A stretch of 52,498 bases of DNA from positions 1-52,498 of the forward strand of contig NZ_BMFC01000021.1 in NCBI RefSeq assembly GCF_014637725.1. The letters run 5' to 3'. The notes under the pieces are model-generated. The model saw only the letters and a program-made list of their open reading frames with translations, made no database searches and was not told the origin of the DNA. Origin of the DNA: Marivita lacus (GTDB lineage: Bacteria; Pseudomonadota; Alphaproteobacteria; Rhodobacterales; Rhodobacteraceae). Below are positions 1 to 8,170 of this stretch, one piece after another. The first letter of the stretch is position 1; each line of letters begins with the position of its first letter. A program made the translations under genes and the position numbers.

Positions 1-72
1 GTCGAGGCGTTCGGGCTCATCGACACCGCACAGATCGACCCGCTTCTCAGCATATCAACACAGGCCGCCTGA
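1..72 (+). CDS. C-terminal tail of an unidentified protein (partial)
   Basis: The first 72 bases read through in frame 1 without a stop and end in TGA at 70-72, giving a 23-residue tail ending LLSISTQAA. The rest of the gene lies upstream of the window. There is not enough sequence to assign a family. It runs in the same direction as the ugp genes but is separated from ugpB by 280 bases, so it is probably a separate transcription unit. Confidence 0.4.
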   Translation, partial: VEAFGLIDTAQIDPLLSISTQAA

Positions 73-352
73 CCGATGCCCTCGATTGGCCATACCCGAA
101 TTTACACCAGCTTGACGGACGCTACCCAACCAAGTTGGCAAAGTCGCACAGTAGCCGACGCACATGGCCATGTGGGTCGGGTCTCACTGCCAACCTGCCA
201 TTCAGCGAGATTGCAACCACCTTCGTTTCAAGTCGTCACATATGCGATACAAAACACCTGTAGCCGGACGACAGTGCTTGAGACGGGAGCTTCTCTCGCC
301 GGGTCGAGCCGTGAGCTGGTAGGTATCAGCAAATCATAATCGGAGATAAGAG

Positions 353-1654
353 ATGCAAATTTTGAAAGCAGTAGCGGCTTTCGGTTTCGCCCTTGCGGCG
401 AGCCAGACAACTGCCCAGACAGAGATCACATTCTGGCACGCCATGGGCGGGGAACTCGGCGAATCAACCAACCAGATCGCCGAAAATTTCAACGCCAGCC
501 AGAATGACTACCGCGTTGTTCCAGTGTTCAAGGGCACTTACGAAGAAGCCCTGACCGCAGGGATCGCCGCGTTCCGCGCAGGCGAGCAACCCAACATTCT
601 GCAAGTGTTCGATGCCGGTGCCGCCACAGTGATCGGTGCAAAGGGCGCGACAGTTCCGGTTCAGGACCTGCTGGAATCCAACGGCGTCGACTTCAACATT
701 GAAGATTACATTTCCGGCGTACGCTACTTCTTCGCCGACAGCGACGGCAAGATGATCGGTATGCCATTCAATTCGTCCTCGCCGATCATGTATTACAATG
801 CCGATGCTCTGGAAGCAGCTGGTGTGACACCACCAGAAACATGGGAAGAGTTTCAGTCCGTTACCGCTCCGGCGCTGAAGGAAGCAGGCTACACCGCGCT
901 GGCACAGTCGCATCTGCCGTGGATCTTCACCGAGAACTTCATGTCTCGTCACAACCTGCCGTTTGCCACCAACAACAACGGCTATGACGGTCTGGACACC
1001 CAGATTCTCGTGAACAACGACGCCCTGAAGGCGCATTTCACCGCCCTGACCGACTGGCAGGAGAAGGGCTATTTCGAGTGGTTCGGTACCGGCTGGGGTG
1101 ACAACCAGACCCCATTCGAAGAAGGCAAGGTCGCGATCTGGCTTGGCTCTTCGGGATCTTTCGGCGGCCTGGCTGCCAAGGACCTGGGTTTCGAGTTTTC
1201 CGCCACCAATCTTCCCTACTGGGAAACAGTGACAACCGAGCCTACTCAGACCTTTATCGGTGGTGCTGCCCTGTTTGCAATGTCCGGCAAATCAGATGAA
1301 GAAAACGCTGCAACCGCAGCCTTCTTCGATTTCCTAACGAAGCCTGAAACCCAGTATTTGTGGCACCGTGAAACCGGCTATGTGCCGATCACAACAGCCG
1401 CCTATGAGCTGGCAAAAGCTGACGGCTACTATGAAGAAGCCCCCGCCGCGGAAGTGGGAATCCAGCAGTTGTCTCTGCCTGCCGGCGAAAACACCGCAGG
1501 CTATCGCATGGGCTTTTACGTTCAGATCCGCGACGTGATGAACCGTGAATACGGCCGTATCTTGACTGGCGAAACCTCTGTCGAAGATGCCTTTGCGAAC
1601 ATCGAAAAAGAAGCAAACGACCTGTTGTCCCGGTTCGCACGAACCCAAGGCTGA
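353..1654 (+). CDS. ugpB: sn-glycerol-3-phosphate ABC transporter, periplasmic binding protein UgpB
   Basis: A 433-residue solute-binding protein of the family 1 (MalE-like) type. The N-terminus is a signal peptide (hydrophobic AAFGFALAASQ, cleavage near residue 22), followed by the family-typical ITFWHAMGGELGE start of the mature chain. The later FNSSSPIMYYNADAL and TFIGGAALFAMSG stretches are characteristic of UgpB. Its role is to capture glycerol-3-phosphate or glycerophosphodiesters in the periplasm and deliver them to UgpAE. The ATG at 353 follows a GGAGA ribosome site at a suitable distance. It is the first gene of ugpBAEC and is followed by a strong hairpin, consistent with a higher transcript level for the binding protein. 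Length is normal for the family. Confidence 0.9.
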   Translation: MQILKAVAAFGFALAASQTTAQTEITFWHAMGGELGESTNQIAENFNASQNDYRVVPVFKGTYEEALTAGIAAFRAGEQPNILQVFDAGAATVIGAKGATVPVQDLLESNGVDFNIEDYISGVRYFFADSDGKMIGMPFNSSSPIMYYNADALEAAGVTPPETWEEFQSVTAPALKEAGYTALAQSHLPWIFTENFMSRHNLPFATNNNGYDGLDTQILVNNDALKAHFTALTDWQEKGYFEWFGTGWGDNQTPFEEGKVAIWLGSSGSFGGLAAKDLGFEFSATNLPYWETVTTEPTQTFIGGAALFAMSGKSDEENAATAAFFDFLTKPETQYLWHRETGYVPITTAAYELAKADGYYEEAPAAEVGIQQLSLPAGENTAGYRMGFYVQIRDVMNREYGRILTGETSVEDAFANIEKEANDLLSRFARTQG

Positions 1655-1675
1655 CGCCCGACCTTCAAACCAAGG

Positions 1676-1703
1676 GCGGCCGCGCAATCGCGTGGCCGCT
1701 TTT
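1676..1703 (+). terminator. Hairpin with T-tract between ugpB and ugpA (attenuator-like)
   Basis: A ten-pair stem (GCGGCC plus four inner pairs, one of them G-T) with an AATC loop closes at 1699 and is followed by TTTT. Its place between the binding-protein gene and the permease genes of one operon suggests partial termination or 3'-end protection of the ugpB message. Confidence 0.6.
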
Positions 1704-1730
1704 GCATCTGATATTCAGGAGTACGACACG

Positions 1731-2612
1731 ATGAAACGCGCAGGTTTCGTGAACCGCTGGCTGCCGATGTTGCTTCTTGCGCCGCAGCTGGTCATCATTG
1801 CGATCTTTTTCTACTGGCCCGCCGCTCATGCGCTTCACTCCTCGTTCTTTCTGCAAGACCCGTTCGGCTTTGGGTCGACCTTTGTGGGTTGGGAAAACTA
1901 CACTGATCTTGCAGGTAACAGTGAATACCGCCGCATCGCGTGGTTCACTGTTTTATTCACCTGCCTCGTCACCTTCTTTTCGCTGGCACTCGCGCTGCTA
2001 CTGGCGGTCAAGGCCGACAAGGTCATTCGCGGGGCACGCACCTATCGCACTCTGATCATGTGGGTTTATGCGGTCGCCCCGCCTGTCGCAGGCTTCATCG
2101 GCGTGATCATGTTCAACCAAAGCTGGGGCCCGCTGACGCGCGTTTTCGAGTATTTCGGTCACGACATGACACTTGGCGTCAACTACAACGACACCGCATT
2201 CGCCATGGTGCTGGTGTCGATATGGAAACAGGTTCCTGTCAATTTCATCTTCTTCCTGTCCGGCCTTCAGTCCATACCCAAATCAATCCGTGAAGCGGCT
2301 CTGATAGATAACCGCTCTGCCTCTGGCCGGTTCTGGGATGTGACTTTTCCACTCTTGGCACCGACAGGGTTTTTCCTGCTGATCATCAACATCACCTACG
2401 CCCTGTTCGATACCTTCGGCGTGATTGACACGCTGGTCAAAGGCGAACCTGGCAACAACCCCATGACGCTGGTCTACAAGGTTTATGTGGACGGGTTCCG
2501 CGGCAATGACCTCGGTGGGTCCTCGGCACAATCGGTGATCCTGATGGTGCTCGTATTGATTCTGACCGTCGTGCAGTTCCGCCTCGTGGAACGCCGCATT
2601 CACTACACATAA
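1731..2612 (+). CDS. ugpA: sn-glycerol-3-phosphate ABC transporter permease UgpA
   Basis: A 293-residue inner-membrane permease of the MalF/UgpA type. About six hydrophobic helices are visible, beginning with PMLLLAPQLVIIAIFFYWP. The cytoplasmic EAA loop that contacts the ATPase is SIREAALIDNRSASGRFW followed by the TFPLLAP end. The ATG at 1731 is preferred because it follows CAGGAG at good spacing and because the chain from there begins like other UgpA proteins; an upstream in-frame extension would overlap ugpB and the hairpin. It pairs with UgpE at 2623 to form the translocation channel. Confidence 0.88.
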   Translation: MKRAGFVNRWLPMLLLAPQLVIIAIFFYWPAAHALHSSFFLQDPFGFGSTFVGWENYTDLAGNSEYRRIAWFTVLFTCLVTFFSLALALLLAVKADKVIRGARTYRTLIMWVYAVAPPVAGFIGVIMFNQSWGPLTRVFEYFGHDMTLGVNYNDTAFAMVLVSIWKQVPVNFIFFLSGLQSIPKSIREAALIDNRSASGRFWDVTFPLLAPTGFFLLIINITYALFDTFGVIDTLVKGEPGNNPMTLVYKVYVDGFRGNDLGGSSAQSVILMVLVLILTVVQFRLVERRIHYT

Positions 2613-2622
2613 GGGCAATCCT

Positions 2623-3534
2623 ATGACCGAAGCGAACCCTGCTGCAATGGCGGCTACCGCCGCAACTCCCGCCACCCGGCATCGCCGCCGCTTGCGGAGC
2701 GGAGACATTCTCGATCATGCTGTACTGATCGCAGGCGCACTGTTCATGTTGCTCCCTTTGCTGATGGTTCTGCAAATGACCACAGTCCCCGATGTCGAAG
2801 TGATCAAGACGGGGCCAACCCTGACCATTGGCGACCAGTTAGATGAAAATTTTGAGAAGGCGATGTTCGAAGCCTCGGGCTTTTCGGGCGAAAACACCGG
2901 CGTACGGATGCTGATCAACTCCTTCATCCTTGGCATCGGCTTTGCTGTTGGCAAGATCGTCATCGGTATGATGGCAGCCTATGCAATCGTCTATTTCCGC
3001 CTGCGTTTTGCGACACTGGCCTTTTGGATCATCTTCACAACGCTTTTGCTGCCGCTCGAGGTACGCATCCTACCTTCTTACGAAGTGGTGCAGAAGCTGG
3101 GGATGCTCAACAGCTTCCAAGGGCTGATCATTCCGCTGATCGCCTCGGCCACGGCGACCTTCTTTTTCCGCCAGTTCTTTCGCAGCGTGCCAGAGGAACT
3201 GGTCGAAGCCGCCCGCATCGACGGGGCCGGACCAGTAAAATTCTTCATCGACATCCTCGTGCCACTGTCAAAAACCATGGTCGCGGCGATGTTCATCATC
3301 ATGTTCGTCTACGGCTGGAACCAGTATCTCTGGCCGACAATGATCACGACCGACGAGGATATGTTCACCCTCGTGCGTGGGATCAAACAGATCACGCAGG
3401 TGATGGAAGGTAACCGCATCCCCGAATATGGCCGCGCAAACCTGCTGGCGATCATCGCCATCGTGCCGCCCGTATTCGTCGTCATTTTCTTCCAGAGCTG
3501 GTTCGTCAAGGGCCTGACAGAGTCCGACAAGTAA
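2623..3534 (+). CDS. ugpE: sn-glycerol-3-phosphate ABC transporter permease UgpE
   Basis: A 303-residue MalG/UgpE-type permease. It has an Ala/Arg-rich cytoplasmic N-terminus of about 30 residues, then hydrophobic helices starting at [18 protein letters not shown]. The EAA loop is [17 protein letters not shown] followed by VPLSKT. A long periplasmic segment between helices 1 and 2 is typical of this family. It starts 10 bases after ugpA stops and ends 11 bases before ugpC, so it is cotranscribed. The N-terminus is longer and more alanine-rich than usual; the exact start codon is therefore slightly uncertain. Confidence 0.88.
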   Translation: MTEANPAAMAATAATPATRHRRRLRSGDILDHAVLIAGALFMLLPLLMVLQMTTVPDVEVIKTGPTLTIGDQLDENFEKAMFEASGFSGENTGVRMLINSFILGIGFAVGKIVIGMMAAYAIVYFRLRFATLAFWIIFTTLLLPLEVRILPSYEVVQKLGMLNSFQGLIIPLIASATATFFFRQFFRSVPEELVEAARIDGAGPVKFFIDILVPLSKTMVAAMFIIMFVYGWNQYLWPTMITTDEDMFTLVRGIKQITQVMEGNRIPEYGRANLLAIIAIVPPVFVVIFFQSWFVKGLTESDK

Positions 3535-3545
3535 GGAAAAAAAAC

Positions 3546-4592
3546 ATGGCTCAAGTCAAACTCGACCGTCTTCGCAAACTCTACCCCAACGGCTTCGAAG
3601 CGTTGACCCCGACTTCGTTCGAAATTCACGATGGTGAATTCGTCGTCCTTGTCGGACCCTCGGGCTGCGGCAAGTCCACGCTGCTGCGCATGATCGCGGG
3701 GCTCGAGGACATAAGTGAAGGCACGCTGCATATTGGCGACAGGATGGTCAACACGGTTGATCCTGCCGATCGGGACATTGCAATGGTGTTCCAGAACTAT
3801 GCACTTTACCCGCATATGACCGTGCGCCGGAACATCGGTTACGGTCTGAAAAACCGCAAGATCGCGCAAGATGTCATAGACAGTAAGGTGCGCGATGCGG
3901 CGCAGATGCTGAACCTGACCGAACTACTGGACCGCAAGCCAAGCCAGTTGTCCGGTGGTCAGCGCCAGCGTGTCGCCATGGGCCGCGCCGTGGTACGCGA
4001 CCCGGCTCTGTTTTTGTTCGATGAACCGCTGTCAAACCTCGATGCAAAGCTGCGCCATCAGATGCGGATCGAAATCAAGGCCCTCCAACGCCGTCTTGGT
4101 GTCACATCGGTCTACGTCACCCACGATCAGGTCGAAGCCATGACCATGGCTGACCGGATCATCGTGCTGAACGCGGGCCGGATCGAACAGATCGGCACAC
4201 CGGCAGATATCTATCACGCGCCCGCATCGACCTTTGTCGCCTCGTTCATGGGCGCACCACCAATGAACTTGCTGGATGGTCATTGCGCCGATGGCACCGT
4301 GACACTGGGCGAAGGTTTTGCGTTGGGCACTTCTACCGACACTTCCACACGCAAGATAACAGTGGGCATTCGCCCCGAAGACGTTGAACTGGGTGGGGCC
4401 GGGGCTGTGCCGTTCCATGTCGATATAATCGAAGAACTGGGCGCGCACCGCCTGTTGCACGGCAGGCTGGCGGACCAAGCCTTTACCGTCCACATCCCCA
4501 AGGATCAGCACGCGAGCACCGGCGAAATGCCGATCACCCTGCCCGAACCGGCGCTGCGTCTGTTCGACGCTGAAACGGGGCGCGCGCTATGA
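3546..4592 (+). CDS. ugpC: sn-glycerol-3-phosphate ABC transporter ATP-binding protein UgpC
   Basis: A 348-residue MalK-class ATPase that powers UgpAE. Walker A is GPSGCGKST, the signature is [14 protein letters not shown], and Walker B is [12 protein letters not shown], followed by the H-loop region [11 protein letters not shown]. The C-terminal third (residues about 240-348) is the TOBE-type regulatory domain with the usual VGIRPEDVE segment. The ATG follows AAGGAA. The stop overlaps the start of the next gene by four bases (ATGA), so the downstream phosphatase-fold gene is translationally coupled to the transporter. Confidence 0.9.
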   Translation: MAQVKLDRLRKLYPNGFEALTPTSFEIHDGEFVVLVGPSGCGKSTLLRMIAGLEDISEGTLHIGDRMVNTVDPADRDIAMVFQNYALYPHMTVRRNIGYGLKNRKIAQDVIDSKVRDAAQMLNLTELLDRKPSQLSGGQRQRVAMGRAVVRDPALFLFDEPLSNLDAKLRHQMRIEIKALQRRLGVTSVYVTHDQVEAMTMADRIIVLNAGRIEQIGTPADIYHAPASTFVASFMGAPPMNLLDGHCADGTVTLGEGFALGTSTDTSTRKITVGIRPEDVELGGAGAVPFHVDIIEELGAHRLLHGRLADQAFTVHIPKDQHASTGEMPITLPEPALRLFDAETGRAL

Positions 4593-5605
4593 TTAACCGC
4601 ACCGTTGCAACCCTGCCGCCGGTGACAGACGCGCAAAAGGCCGCAATCAACGCAGCCCCCCGCACGGCAGATGCCCACCGCGCCTTATTGGCTGATCTGC
4701 CAGCTATGCAGGCGGTGCAACTGGGCGGGCAGGCACGGGCCGCCCAGTTGCCCGCAACCATCAGCGTCGCTGCATGGAATGTCGAACGCTGCTTGTTCCC
4801 GCAGCAAACCGCTCGTCACCTTGCGCCGCTGGCCCCCGATGTTGTGCTGTTGTCCGAGGTCGATCACGGCATGGCCCGCACAGGCCAGCGCCATACCACA
4901 GCCGAGATCGCAGCCGCACTTGGCATGGCCTATGCCTTTGGTGTCGAGTTTCTGGAGCTTGATCTGGGCGGCGCCACCGAGCGGGCGTTCTGTACCGATG
5001 ATTTCAACGCGCTTGGCTGGCATGGCAATGCAATCCTGTCATCGGTTCCCTTTGACGCGGTGATGATGGTGCGACTGTTCGATCATGGACACTGGTTCGC
5101 AGGCCCCGCCGACAAGGTGGACCCGAACCAGCCACGGGTCGGCGGGCGCATCGCGCTGGCCGCGATACTGCCGACCGTCGCAGGCCCGATCTGCGTGGTG
5201 TCCACCCATCTGGAAAGCAACGCTGACGTGACGCACCGACACGGGCAGTTCGAAATCCTGTTGGACGCGGTCGGCGTTTTCGCACCTGATATGCCCGTGC
5301 TGATCGGCGGTGATCTGAACACGGGCAATGATGCCCCGCCAGATTATGACTGGCGCGCCGAAACGCTCTTCGATCTTGGTCGTTCGCGCGGTTATGATTG
5401 GGGTTTTACTGCGGACGGTACGACGACCCGTGCAAGCCTGATCACCCCGCATCCGACCCGACAACTCAAACTGGACTGGCTGGCAGGGCGGAATTTGACT
5501 TGCACGGAGACTGGCATCCTGAGTTCGCTGTCGGATGACGGCAAGCCCCTGTCAGATCATGATTGTGTGTATTGCCGCGTCACTTTCAACTCGTCTCAGA
5601 TTTGA
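4589..5605 (+). CDS. Endonuclease/exonuclease/phosphatase (EEP) family metal-dependent hydrolase in the ugp operon
   Basis: A 338-residue protein with the complete EEP (DNase I-like) motif series: [10 protein letters not shown] near residue 57, [11 protein letters not shown] near 88 with the metal-binding Glu, a WHGNAILS strand, [22 protein letters not shown], and the terminal [11 protein letters not shown] with the catalytic Asp-His pair. The fold hydrolyses phosphodiesters or phosphomonoesters using Mg2+. No signal peptide is evident, so it is probably cytoplasmic. It overlaps ugpC by four bases, which places it in the position often held by the glycerophosphodiester phosphodiesterase ugpQ. 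The inference is that it cleaves imported glycerophosphodiesters; an unrelated phosphatase or nuclease role is also possible. Confidence 0.8.
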   Translation: MINRTVATLPPVTDAQKAAINAAPRTADAHRALLADLPAMQAVQLGGQARAAQLPATISVAAWNVERCLFPQQTARHLAPLAPDVVLLSEVDHGMARTGQRHTTAEIAAALGMAYAFGVEFLELDLGGATERAFCTDDFNALGWHGNAILSSVPFDAVMMVRLFDHGHWFAGPADKVDPNQPRVGGRIALAAILPTVAGPICVVSTHLESNADVTHRHGQFEILLDAVGVFAPDMPVLIGGDLNTGNDAPPDYDWRAETLFDLGRSRGYDWGFTADGTTTRASLITPHPTRQLKLDWLAGRNLTCTETGILSSLSDDGKPLSDHDCVYCRVTFNSSQI

Positions 5606-5931
5606 AAGCCACAGCGCAAGTCTGGGTTGATCGACGGCTTGAGGTCGTTTGCACGGGAAACCGGAATGCCGCAGCAGCTCTGCAAACGGCGCCTTCTTGC
5701 TCGTTGCTGCCGTTCATGAGCCGTGCGGCGAATTCACACTTACTGCCCGATGCCGCTGGTGTACTGGAAATTGCAGAAGCTTGGGAGTGCGTATCATCTG
5801 GGCCAACATCACTTGGTCAGCCGGGGATGTCCTGAGTCAGGTAAAGACGCGTTGCCGTTGGATACTTCATGATCATGGCCGATGGAACGCCTGGCGCTAC
5901 CTTTCAAAGCAACGACAGACCTGGGGGGCAA
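5606..5931 (+). other. Intergenic stretch without a supported gene
   Basis: 326 bases between the EEP gene and the DUF2177 gene. Open frames exist here (for example 5649-6194) but they overlap the DUF2177 gene in another frame and lack family-like sequence. No clear hairpin, repeat or RNA gene was seen. The last ten bases carry the GGGGGG-type ribosome site of the next gene. Confidence 0.4.
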
Positions 5932-6324
5932 ATGATCCTTTACGCCATCACCGCCGTTCTCTTCCTCGTCATCGATGCGGTCATGTTGACGCTCGTGATG
6001 AAACCTCTGTTCACCCGCCACATCGGGGACATGATGCGCGACAGCCTGATGCTGGCCCCGGCGGGGCTTTTTTACCTCGCTTACATTGCCGGGCTCGTGT
6101 TCCTCGTCTCGACCCCGGCCCTGCGCGATGCGGCCCCGGAGCGGGCGGCGCTGCACGGGGCCGTGATCGGCGCGATGGCCTACGGTACGTATGAGTTCAC
6201 GTCGATGTCGATCATGAAGAACTGGTCCTGGGCGATGGTCGCCACCGACACGGTCTGGGGCGCGGTGCTGACGGGCTTTTGCGCCTGGGCCGGTGTGATG
6301 ATCATGATGCGCGTTCAGGGCTGA
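5932..6324 (+). CDS. DUF2177 family membrane protein
   Basis: A 130-residue integral membrane protein with four hydrophobic segments: ILYAITAVLFLVIDAVML at the N-terminus, LAPAGLFYLAYIAGLVFLV, a segment around the GAVIGAMAYGTYEFT motif, and WGAVLTGFCAWAGVMIMM at the C-terminus. The Gly-Tyr-Glu-Phe-Thr pattern is characteristic of DUF2177. The ATG at 5932 is chosen because it follows a run of six G at 5923-5928 and gives the family's usual length; an in-frame ATG at 5869 would add about 20 non-conserved residues. Function is unknown. It precedes a SOUL lipoprotein gene by 55 bases on the same strand. Confidence 0.8.
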   Translation: MILYAITAVLFLVIDAVMLTLVMKPLFTRHIGDMMRDSLMLAPAGLFYLAYIAGLVFLVSTPALRDAAPERAALHGAVIGAMAYGTYEFTSMSIMKNWSWAMVATDTVWGAVLTGFCAWAGVMIMMRVQG

Positions 6325-6379
6325 CCCGCGGCGACACAAATGGCGGCGGCGCGGCCGCGGCGATCATAGAGAGGCAGGG

Positions 6380-7006
6380 ATGCTGTCACACGCGACACGG
6401 ACGATCGGGGCAATTGCCGGGCTTCTGGGTATCGCCGCCTGTTCCGTTTTCGGAGGTGCCGCCGCGCCGGAATCCGAATACGACGTGGTCCTCTCCGAGC
6501 CGCCGTTCGAGCTGCGCGACTACGGCGAACTGGTCGTGGCCAAGACCCCGATGACGGATGGGTCCAGCACTGCGTTTGGGCGTCTTTTTGACTACATTTC
6601 TGGCGCCAATGGCGGCGCGCGCGACATCGCTATGACAGCGCCAGTCCTGAACACCGAAAGCGCCGATGGCGCCAAGATCGCGATGACCGCACCGGTCCTG
6701 CAAGACCGGGAAGGCGCGCGCAATATGATCTTTGTCCTGCCCGAGGGGCTGACACCGCAGACCGCGCCGGTACCGACCGATGCGCGCGTCTCGCTGACGA
6801 CGATCCCGCCGCGCCGAGTCGCGGTGGTACGCTATTCCGGTTTCCTGACCCGGCGAGTCTCAATCGAGGAAGCCCGGCTGCACGACTGGCTGGCGCGCAA
6901 AGGCCTGAGGGCGACGGGGCCGGCCGAAATCGCCGGTTACAATCCGCCCTGGACCCTGCCGCCCTATCGCCGCAACGAGGTTCTCATCCCCGTCGAACGT
7001 GACTGA
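6380..7006 (+). CDS. SOUL-family haem-binding lipoprotein
   Basis: A 208-residue protein with a lipoprotein signal peptide (hydrophobic AIAGLLGIAAC, lipobox Cys at about residue 21) followed by a complete SOUL domain: YDVVLSEPPFELRDYGE, the paired IAMTAPVL motifs, an FVLPEG segment and the terminal YNPPWTLPPYRRNEVLIPV. SOUL proteins bind haem or related tetrapyrroles. Lipidation would place it on the periplasmic side of a membrane. The AGAGGCAGGG sequence just before ATG supports the start. It shares strand and short spacing with the DUF2177 gene, so the two are probably cotranscribed. Confidence 0.85.
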   Translation: MLSHATRTIGAIAGLLGIAACSVFGGAAAPESEYDVVLSEPPFELRDYGELVVAKTPMTDGSSTAFGRLFDYISGANGGARDIAMTAPVLNTESADGAKIAMTAPVLQDREGARNMIFVLPEGLTPQTAPVPTDARVSLTTIPPRRVAVVRYSGFLTRRVSIEEARLHDWLARKGLRATGPAEIAGYNPPWTLPPYRRNEVLIPVERD

Positions 7007-7060
7007 CCGCCGGTTCCGTCTCCGCCATCTGACGTTGATGCTCGGCATGATGCTACAACT

Positions 7061-7216
7061 TGGGCAGGGGTTCGAACCTCCGAGTAACAGTTTTCGAGAC
7101 CGTTTTCAGCCTATTGTGGCGCATTAAGACCCTTATTTTATTGGGGCTCCACGGTGCGAGATGCGCAATATTAGCATTATCGGCGGGGCAGGGCGGCATA
7201 GTCGGACGGCATAGTG
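7061..7216 (+). repeat. Dispersed ~157-bp repeat, copy 1, with a tRNA-Ser-like anticodon arm and T-loop on the minus strand
   Basis: This 156-base stretch aligns along its whole length with 14557-14714. The best conserved blocks are CCTCCGAGTAACRGTTTTCG at the left, TTATTTTAT/TTATTTATAT in the middle and CGGCATAGTYGGACG at the right. Read on the minus strand, the left part forms a five-pair stem around CTCGAAA, the anticodon loop of tRNA-Ser(CGA), followed after a few bases by GGTTCGAAC, a T-loop-like element. The long variable arm and acceptor stem expected of tRNA-Ser are missing, so it is a relic or mimic and not a working tRNA. Confidence 0.65.
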
Positions 7217-7588
7217 CTGGCGCTTTGCGTTCCCGCCAGAGGAGGCCGCTGCGGGCGTGCTTTGATAGAGTGGGCCGCAGAGGTTCGATTGGTTACCAGA
7301 GGACCGGTAAGACCGGCTAACCCTGGGAAGCGAGAGCAAAGCTGAATTGGAAGGGCGGGGTTAGCAAACCATTAATCACCGTCGCCTCTCTTCGAGGAGG
7401 ATGGTGCGATCGGCCCGGCCCGGACTTTGGAAGCGGGCGGCGTGCCGCGGTGCAGCAGAGCCATGACCCTCGTTCCTGGTCGCCGGCAGTCTCAGCGCAA
7501 ATTTGAGGGTTAACAAGTGCGGAAACCAATGCCACCGTCAGATGTTTGGGACGGCGGAAAGACGAACGAGGGCAGACTGGGTAGATCT
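7217..7588 (+). other. Non-coding stretch between repeat copy 1 and the acylphosphatase remnant
   Basis: About 370 bases with no frame that resembles a protein family and no RNA gene that could be recognised. Short stem-forming words are present (around 7300-7320) but none is followed by a T-tract. Confidence 0.35.
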
Positions 7589-7806
7589 ATGACGGTAAAA
7601 CATGTGATTATAAAAGGCCACGTGCCGGGTGTATCGTACAGAGCATGGAGGCGTGATCGGGCACAAGAACTGGGGATCTCGGGATGGGTTCGCAATCTGC
7701 CGGACGGATCGGTCGAGGCCCTTGTCTCTGGGGCAAGCGAGGCTGTCGAGGTTTTGATCGAAGCTCTATAGAAGGCCCGTTTTCGGCGGATGTAAATGAT
7801 GTTTGA
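7589..7806 (+). pseudogene. Acylphosphatase remnant with a frameshift near its C-terminus
   Basis: From the ATG at 7589 the frame encodes an acylphosphatase: [17 protein letters not shown] contains the phosphate-binding loop and active-site Arg, and [15 protein letters not shown] contains the catalytic Asn. The frame stops at 7769-7771, about 60 residues in. The expected C-terminal motif (Gly-Pro-x-x-Ala-x-Val) appears immediately downstream in a different frame as EGPFSADVNDV, ending at a TGA at 7804-7806. One missing base near 7768 explains this. Even after repair the protein would be about 72 residues, shorter than the usual ~90. It is therefore either a decaying gene or carries a sequencing error; the disturbed surroundings favour decay. 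Confidence 0.75.
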
Positions 7807-8170
7807 ACGCCTCCGAGACCCAGACGCCTGTCGAGCGGGGTTTTCGTACCCGGGGCTGAGAGACGGACGCATTCGCGGAAATTGTCAGCCATCGAGCGTG
7901 TCGGCGCACCGCCGGCTTCGATACCAGTGGGACTTGTGTTCAACGCGGTTTCGAAGCAGGATCTTAGGCTGCTTCACCGCGCAGATTGCAAGTTTCCTCG
8001 CGCAGTGTAAGAAGGGCAGGCAACATAAGTTTTTCGCCGAACCCGAAAGTCACAAATCGAAGTCGGCCAGCTGTCAAGTCCTGCTTGAATGCCAGTTTCC
8101 CATGAATTTTCCGGGACCCCGTTTTGGCTGAACTGCCTCCGGAGGTGCCGCTTCACGAAAGGGTGAAGAA
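7807..8170 (+). other. Intergenic stretch upstream of the six-PAS hybrid kinase
   Basis: 364 bases without a supported gene. A short phrase near 7881-7912 (GTCAGCCATCG followed by CACCGCCGG) recurs at 15012-15033, suggesting shared junk or mobile-element-derived sequence in this accessory segment. The ribosome site and TTG start of the kinase lie at the right edge. Confidence 0.35.

Noticed and set aside
7061-7216. Intact tRNA-Ser gene on the minus strand
   Set aside because: The anticodon arm and a T-loop-like word are present, but D arm, variable arm, acceptor stem and a well-paired T stem are not.
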